Below are positions 61,801-64,000 of a stretch of 64,000 nt of DNA, piece by piece (the stretch's first letter is position 1; every line of letters begins with the position of its first letter). Made by a program: the position numbers and the translations under genes. The stretch lies in the NCBI GenBank assembly GCA_949295115.1, contig CASFJU010000002.1:62001-126000 (forward strand). Reading direction: 5' to 3'. The DNA comes from an uncultured Phascolarctobacterium sp. (GTDB lineage Bacteria; Bacillota; Negativicutes; Acidaminococcales; Acidaminococcaceae). Below the pieces are notes generated by a model. The model was not told where the DNA came from, did not search any database, and saw only the letters and a program-made list of their open reading frames with translations.

Positions 61801-64000
61801 AGTTAAGCGATGAATATTCGCCGTCAGCATTAACACCTGCATACAGGTTAACGTCATTAGCGCTTTCAATATAAGTATCTTCACCATCATCAACCTTAAC
61901 GTCATTATAGCGGTTAAAGTTATTCGTTGCCTTTGCAGAAGCCGCACCAACCAAACCGCCCTGTGTATCGGCAGTAGTGTTAAGGTCAACATCCGTATTA
62001 TCGCTTGCCGCCAAAGTAATATCCTGATTCTTTTTATCGGTAATTAATTTACTGTTTTCAACATTTACGGCATTATCATATGTAATTGTATGTCCGCTGT
62101 CAGCAACAGATACAGGTATTACGCCTGCAGATTTAAGAACATTGTAACTGCTGATAGTACCTTCGGTCAGTGCCTGTGCCGTAATGCTTCCTTCATCACC
62201 GGCGCCGTGCAGCGTGCTGTCTTTAATATTGACATTAGCGCCGTAATTAAAGGTATCCCTAAGCTGCGTGCCGCTAATCGCCACGCCGCCATAGCCGCTG
62301 CCTTTAATGTCGCCGTCATAGTCCGCAATGTTCTGAGCAAGGTAATTCTGCCCGCCATCTGCATTTACCGTGGCACCGGTAACATTTACGTCAGCCTGAT
62401 TGTCAATACTGTTATCCAGCCAAACACCGCTTGCCCCAATAACCGCCGCCTGCAGCGCATCGGCAAGCAGGTTAATGGTGCCGCCGTTGGAAGCTGTTGC
62501 TTCAACAGCGCCTGCCGTATTCCAATTACCACTTAATGTTACATCGGTATCGGCTTTGTAATCATTGTCAACACCTGCCGCATTCGGGCTGATACCGACC
62601 AAACCGCCGCCATCGCCTTGTGCGGTAGTGGTAATATCCGCATTACTGTCGGCACGGATAATTAAATCGTTTACATCGCTTTCAACTTCATTGCCTTCAG
62701 CGTCAAGATACGTTTTACTGCCATTAGCTTTAACATCCGTCTTTAATACGGCTTTGCTGTTGGCGTCATTGGTACCGCTGGCAAAATACGTACTTGCATA
62801 GATGCCTTTTGCCGTTACATCCTGGTCAACACTATTAACGCCATTGATATTTAAATTAATGCCTTTAGCATCTTCACCGGTACCGCTGCCTTTAAATACG
62901 TTTTCGCCAACGGTAACGGTTACATCGCTGTATGCTTCCGCGCCGCCGGTATTAGCCTGCACTGCGCCGCCGGGCATCATCGGGAAGTTTGCGCTGATAC
63001 TGATACCGTTCATATCAACATTCTGCACAGCGTCGGCTTTGGCTTCTGCCGTCAGGCTTTCAGCGGTAAAGCTGTTGCCGTCACTAATATTAACAATAGT
63101 TTTAAGATGGCCATTATCTTCTTTATTTTCATTTTCTTTATCTTCGGTCTCGATATGAGTACCGATATTGGCTTCAGCAACGGTAAGTGCGCCGGAGGCA
63201 ATCATACTTGCGCTGAGCGAACCGGTTTCTGCCTTTACGGAAGGAGCATTAAGCGCGGTAATGTTAATTGCCTTGCCTGCCGTAAAGTTGCTGCCGCCGG
63301 TAACTTCAACGCCAACCTTGCCGAGTTCATCAGCAGTTGCGCCAACGCCCACACCGGCAAATACAAGACCGCCGCTGGCCGCTTTAGCACTTACGCTTAA
63401 GCTTTCAACTTTATTGCCGTTCTCGTCCTTAGCCTGGCGTTCAGCGTGTATATTAATATCTTCACCGGCATCAATATCGGTATTATTTACATTAATAGTA
63501 GTTGAGCTGTCGTTGCTGCCCTGTGCCACAATTACGCTTGCCGCAACACTGCCTGCCGCAACAAGGCCTTTTGCATTAACAACAGTTTTGCTTTCGTCAT
63601 TAGCATTAATATCAACACTACCACCAATGTTCAAAGTGCTTCCGCTTACGCTGATGTTATTTACACCGGTTGAAGAAGCAGAACCGTAAGCCGCACCGAT
63701 AGAATATGAACCTGCAACGCTCCCCTGATAAATATCAAGGTTTGACGTACCTTTTTGCGTTGTGCTTATTGTCAAATCTTTTGCAGCAATAGTTGTATTA
63801 TCAATATTTACAACACTGTTACGGTTAACATCCAAAATGCCTACCGTACCACTAACGCTTGCAAAAGTCCCACCGGTACCCTGAATGCTATCCATGGTTA
63901 CTTTAGTATCTGCAACAGCTTCTGCCGTTACTTTGTTACCGGCATTAAGCGTTGTTTCATTATTGATATTAACTTCAACTACCGAAGCACTATCAGCACC
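55889..64000 (-). CDS. Giant filamentous adhesin (LktA/FHA-like), start beyond the window
   Basis: At least 2703 residues are visible and the frame is still open at the window edge, so the start is missing. Most of it is a repetitive Asn/Asp/Gly/Thr-rich beta-helix with many ITA, NIN and DIN steps, as in filamentous haemagglutinins and the leukotoxin LktA family annotated in anaerobes. Three stretches break the pattern: a helical charged insert at about 61060-61420, a Trp/Tyr-rich insert at about 59400-60250, and a helical insert at about 58140-58640. The C-terminus (about 55892-56300) is aromatic and acidic and has no barrel, so secretion needs a partner not seen here. It probably acts in adhesion. 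Confidence 0.88.
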   Translation of the reverse strand, partial: GADSASVVEVNINNETTLNAGNKVTAEAVADTKVTMDSIQGTGGTFASVSGTVGILDVNRNSVVNIDNTTIAAKDLTISTTQKGTSNLDIYQGSVAGSYSIGAAYGSASSTGVNNISVSGSTLNIGGSVDINANDESKTVVNAKGLVAAGSVAASVIVAQGSNDSSTTINVNNTDIDAGEDINIHAERQAKDENGNKVESLSVSAKAASGGLVFAGVGVGATADELGKVGVEVTGGSNFTAGKAINITALNAPSVKAETGSLSASMIASGALTVAEANIGTHIETEDKENENKEDNGHLKTIVNISDGNSFTAESLTAEAKADAVQNVDMNGISISANFPMMPGGAVQANTGGAEAYSDVTVTVGENVFKGSGTGEDAKGINLNINGVNSVDQDVTAKGIYASTYFASGTNDANSKAVLKTDVKANGSKTYLDAEGNEVESDVNDLIIRADSNADITTTAQGDGGGLVGISPNAAGVDNDYKADTDVTLSGNWNTAGAVEATASNGGTINLLADALQAAVIGASGVWLDNSIDNQADVNVTGATVNADGGQNYLAQNIADYDGDIKGSGYGGVAISGTQLRDTFNYGANVNIKDSTLHGAGDEGSITAQALTEGTISSYNVLKSAGVIPVSVADSGHTITYDNAVNVENSKLITDKKNQDITLAASDNTDVDLNTTADTQGGLVGAASAKATNNFNRYNDVKVDDGEDTYIESANDVNLYAGVNADGEYSSLNLNVIADAYNRTALPLATDPSVTNNMSQNNKVKVESDVASVRHINAKAVKGNTTIAKSANVYKNIGGGGKGSVTTTAGGKDEGTDEVYNNGISVTENGALTAGIHNKLDISISGETKTEIVYSDEDKGIVDEEKSGVSYKGIKIEIDEGQDWLTKDQITPTEVKIFNNLKDDYNALAGVISQYPTDSQEYKNLRAAMDALEEQMLEAGFWIDDGKVNDDGKVNLVGEPLSHKTVLGIELPDIVVSGGNINFETDNLSGTGSVTAQGAPQINISNSSDLYLKVNDITIQDNGGIVRLNGSEMTDGKLGGFTGTVNVPGDQGTASTPEINITSTSASSFENNRLAQPDIAIYGDIVNAVGDINISSSHNDINIYENAQLSARNISLSAAQGSVTQNSTEGILNVGGDPVTQYQFSEDVATKVQEYVNDRLREDHDWSISFETREDYIEWLIEKVGVTKAELGNTELDETAGIDAGNNVYINALDVNINGLVQAGYGKYLTDLGADAITKINNINDKYSNENFNDSEVFGNSEFLVNKGGKVWDKTNKVWNYEIAVYYNPTTKKLLVDNVNVNGGQIYITGNVSSTGNGRLMAMDGAADITVDTTDVTNNVNGVVVNNITNRNIEGVISITDTNVTQDRNGREINGWVTEYKNGQWREYAVGTAVQDRPGWTTGTKTEYKPVEGLSYQYTGGFKSGEINYKSYTKDFLFWTGLKYDESTPIEEAIKQEGGEIDVVIDSNEDGKANGSGAFIGKNNGQQESWTISGSYIRGEEGNQSAVSTDTQWGPPEWLGYIGGYGRITYSWTTENTTTSSTTASIKADKKIQIGFLGNGSNKGDISITGNQNIELAGNITNAEVNGAGKGSVNLTSNNGSVSAIGSANINSDDVNIKAATGVNVNHTAIGNSANIKIATNSGDIKFVSTGGDLKIKQAVTGGTNPIDATTGSVYLEAQGNLIDAADGSYAVKGQRIDLISNSGNIGALNDDGIVVKEFRVLGGSELYSSDTMASSVNAQAQGDIVLTQVDNDNVAANGSSNMRLGTIVSEDGDAVLTVNDGSFVDAHPSENSDSSSAQDKIDRWLEAGLIVEKDREGKEVSADDSTASAEQAKTERVNALTDRMKALAAEGEHSVEEYKNAADAFYNDEGISAAKEAYLDAVAKADGDQAEIEAAYAVYKDAYNKSAQDYFNGKDFTEAEQQLISSYAEVANSDNYGWSKNQLLYAIQDSVLNSDPGKDVLTVETPNVTANNITLNASAGGVGIDGAAQFISNDNLNIEENLKLLAAAKAGDLTWGENEDGVDGVTIRQQQAITVSVNEKADGTYGNVNVDANKNVYLAGVKDTQLNITGVDTDGNIRLQGDKGINVSDMLSGKDLTLTGGSGDIMGNYVINDVGYIKTDVTGNVYANADGDINIYHTNDLKLLAISTNNVANLKADGSILMYTDPNTEAQGRINADIVNLTAGGAIGEEDNAIRILDNGAVVNASANGDIILAGVDGTSAEGSEEGLVLGTVEGENLDVTSVSSIKQTDEGKITADEVNASATENILLGSEKNDVNSFVVTGLGENNSVDGSIDLASGSNDDGLKVNFSGGITANGYVNVDNKADTKLDITGGSVTTEGENAGGVSFSSGGGINAEVEVNSTTDVDFNVNTGDITLGGNLTANDGNITIDIAGDGDLKDAANKDNKLTAISLDGDEAKGNIVINVGRDKNGTGDVDLYDLYASNEARVDVNNGDLTLHEINGELVAIQLRTEGKDMNVDKITAGTQIVLTGSNMDLDQITQREDADGMLVITPDGAEEDKPIDNFTISNIQTNDNKGIRFDRLWVNNSYIHMNQGQLWFDKLYVEDTAHFSTGDMTAAVYGVPPLRDGSDSVYWNNTAENRPEDNLDLWQSGNGDWMYLRFTDDNIQESNGILLTLDEYDYVYDQRFTAEDHMRWQHGRYLDEDWKQAYGYGLSLHDRYGLIDYQDFTEENAGEDEIAVEA

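Noticed and set aside
56024-63689. Many plus-strand open frames opposite the giant adhesin
   Set aside because: Same cause: antisense of a repetitive, low-complexity coding sequence.

Overview
The window looks like chromosomal DNA from a diderm Firmicute of the Negativicutes, most likely an Acidaminococcaceae/Phascolarctobacterium-like gut anaerobe (inference). Firmicute traits are the gene order rpmE-yqhQ-prfA-prmC-sua5-rpiB-ywlG-glyA-upp-comEB, a PerR-type repressor, FakA/FakB and strong AGGAGG ribosome sites. Outer-membrane traits are a complete type V autotransporter with a C-terminal barrel and a giant filamentous adhesin. The ATP synthase c subunit carries an Glu-Ser pair as in Na+-coupled enzymes.

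Layout. Positions 1-8.3 kb hold the start of ftsH and the ATP synthase operon (atpZ-I-B-E-F-A-G-D-C), all on the minus strand. The operon has no separate atpH: the C-terminal domain of the delta subunit is fused to the front of alpha. Positions 8.3-18.3 kb hold wecA-wecB (envelope polysaccharide) and the long rpmE-to-comEB housekeeping operon. Positions 18.4-20.3 kb are an AT-rich insertion with an HNH nuclease and an unknown partner, next to tRNA-Ala. Positions 20.5-28.9 kb hold larE, a FlK-like thioesterase, an HTH-PAS regulator, a probable cyclic-imide/omega-amide hydrolysis operon with a CobW metallochaperone, and an amino-acid ABC importer. Positions 29-38.9 kb hold a cupin, a secreted hydrolase, a MATE exporter, an ABC-F protein, a ZTP-riboswitch-controlled OFA transporter, a split chromate transporter and a MntA/HepT pair. 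Positions 39-44.6 kb hold a WYL regulator, the autotransporter, and an XRE regulator facing a small broken ORF across a perfect palindrome. Positions 44.6-55.8 kb hold rlmH, an HtrA lipoprotease, yycJ, deoC, perR, split lysO, fakA/fakB, a small secreted protein, cstA and a YbjN-like protein. The last 8 kb are one giant adhesin gene that runs off the window.

The main structural surprises are the delta-alpha ATP synthase fusion and three copies (about 30.7-31.5, 36.3-37.0 and 48.4-49.1 kb) of an unnamed 0.6-0.8 kb non-coding element. These elements have imperfect terminal inverted repeats and internal hairpins whose stems differ between copies while the tip sequence stays the same. One copy abuts a decapitated LysE-type gene.

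Several systems fit together. A Na+-type ATP synthase would suit a succinate/decarboxylation-based energy metabolism. The imide operon (imide to half-amide to acid plus ammonia) could feed succinate-type acids and nitrogen. The ZTP switch ties a formate-class transporter to one-carbon status. Functions were assigned by reading the sequence without database searches.
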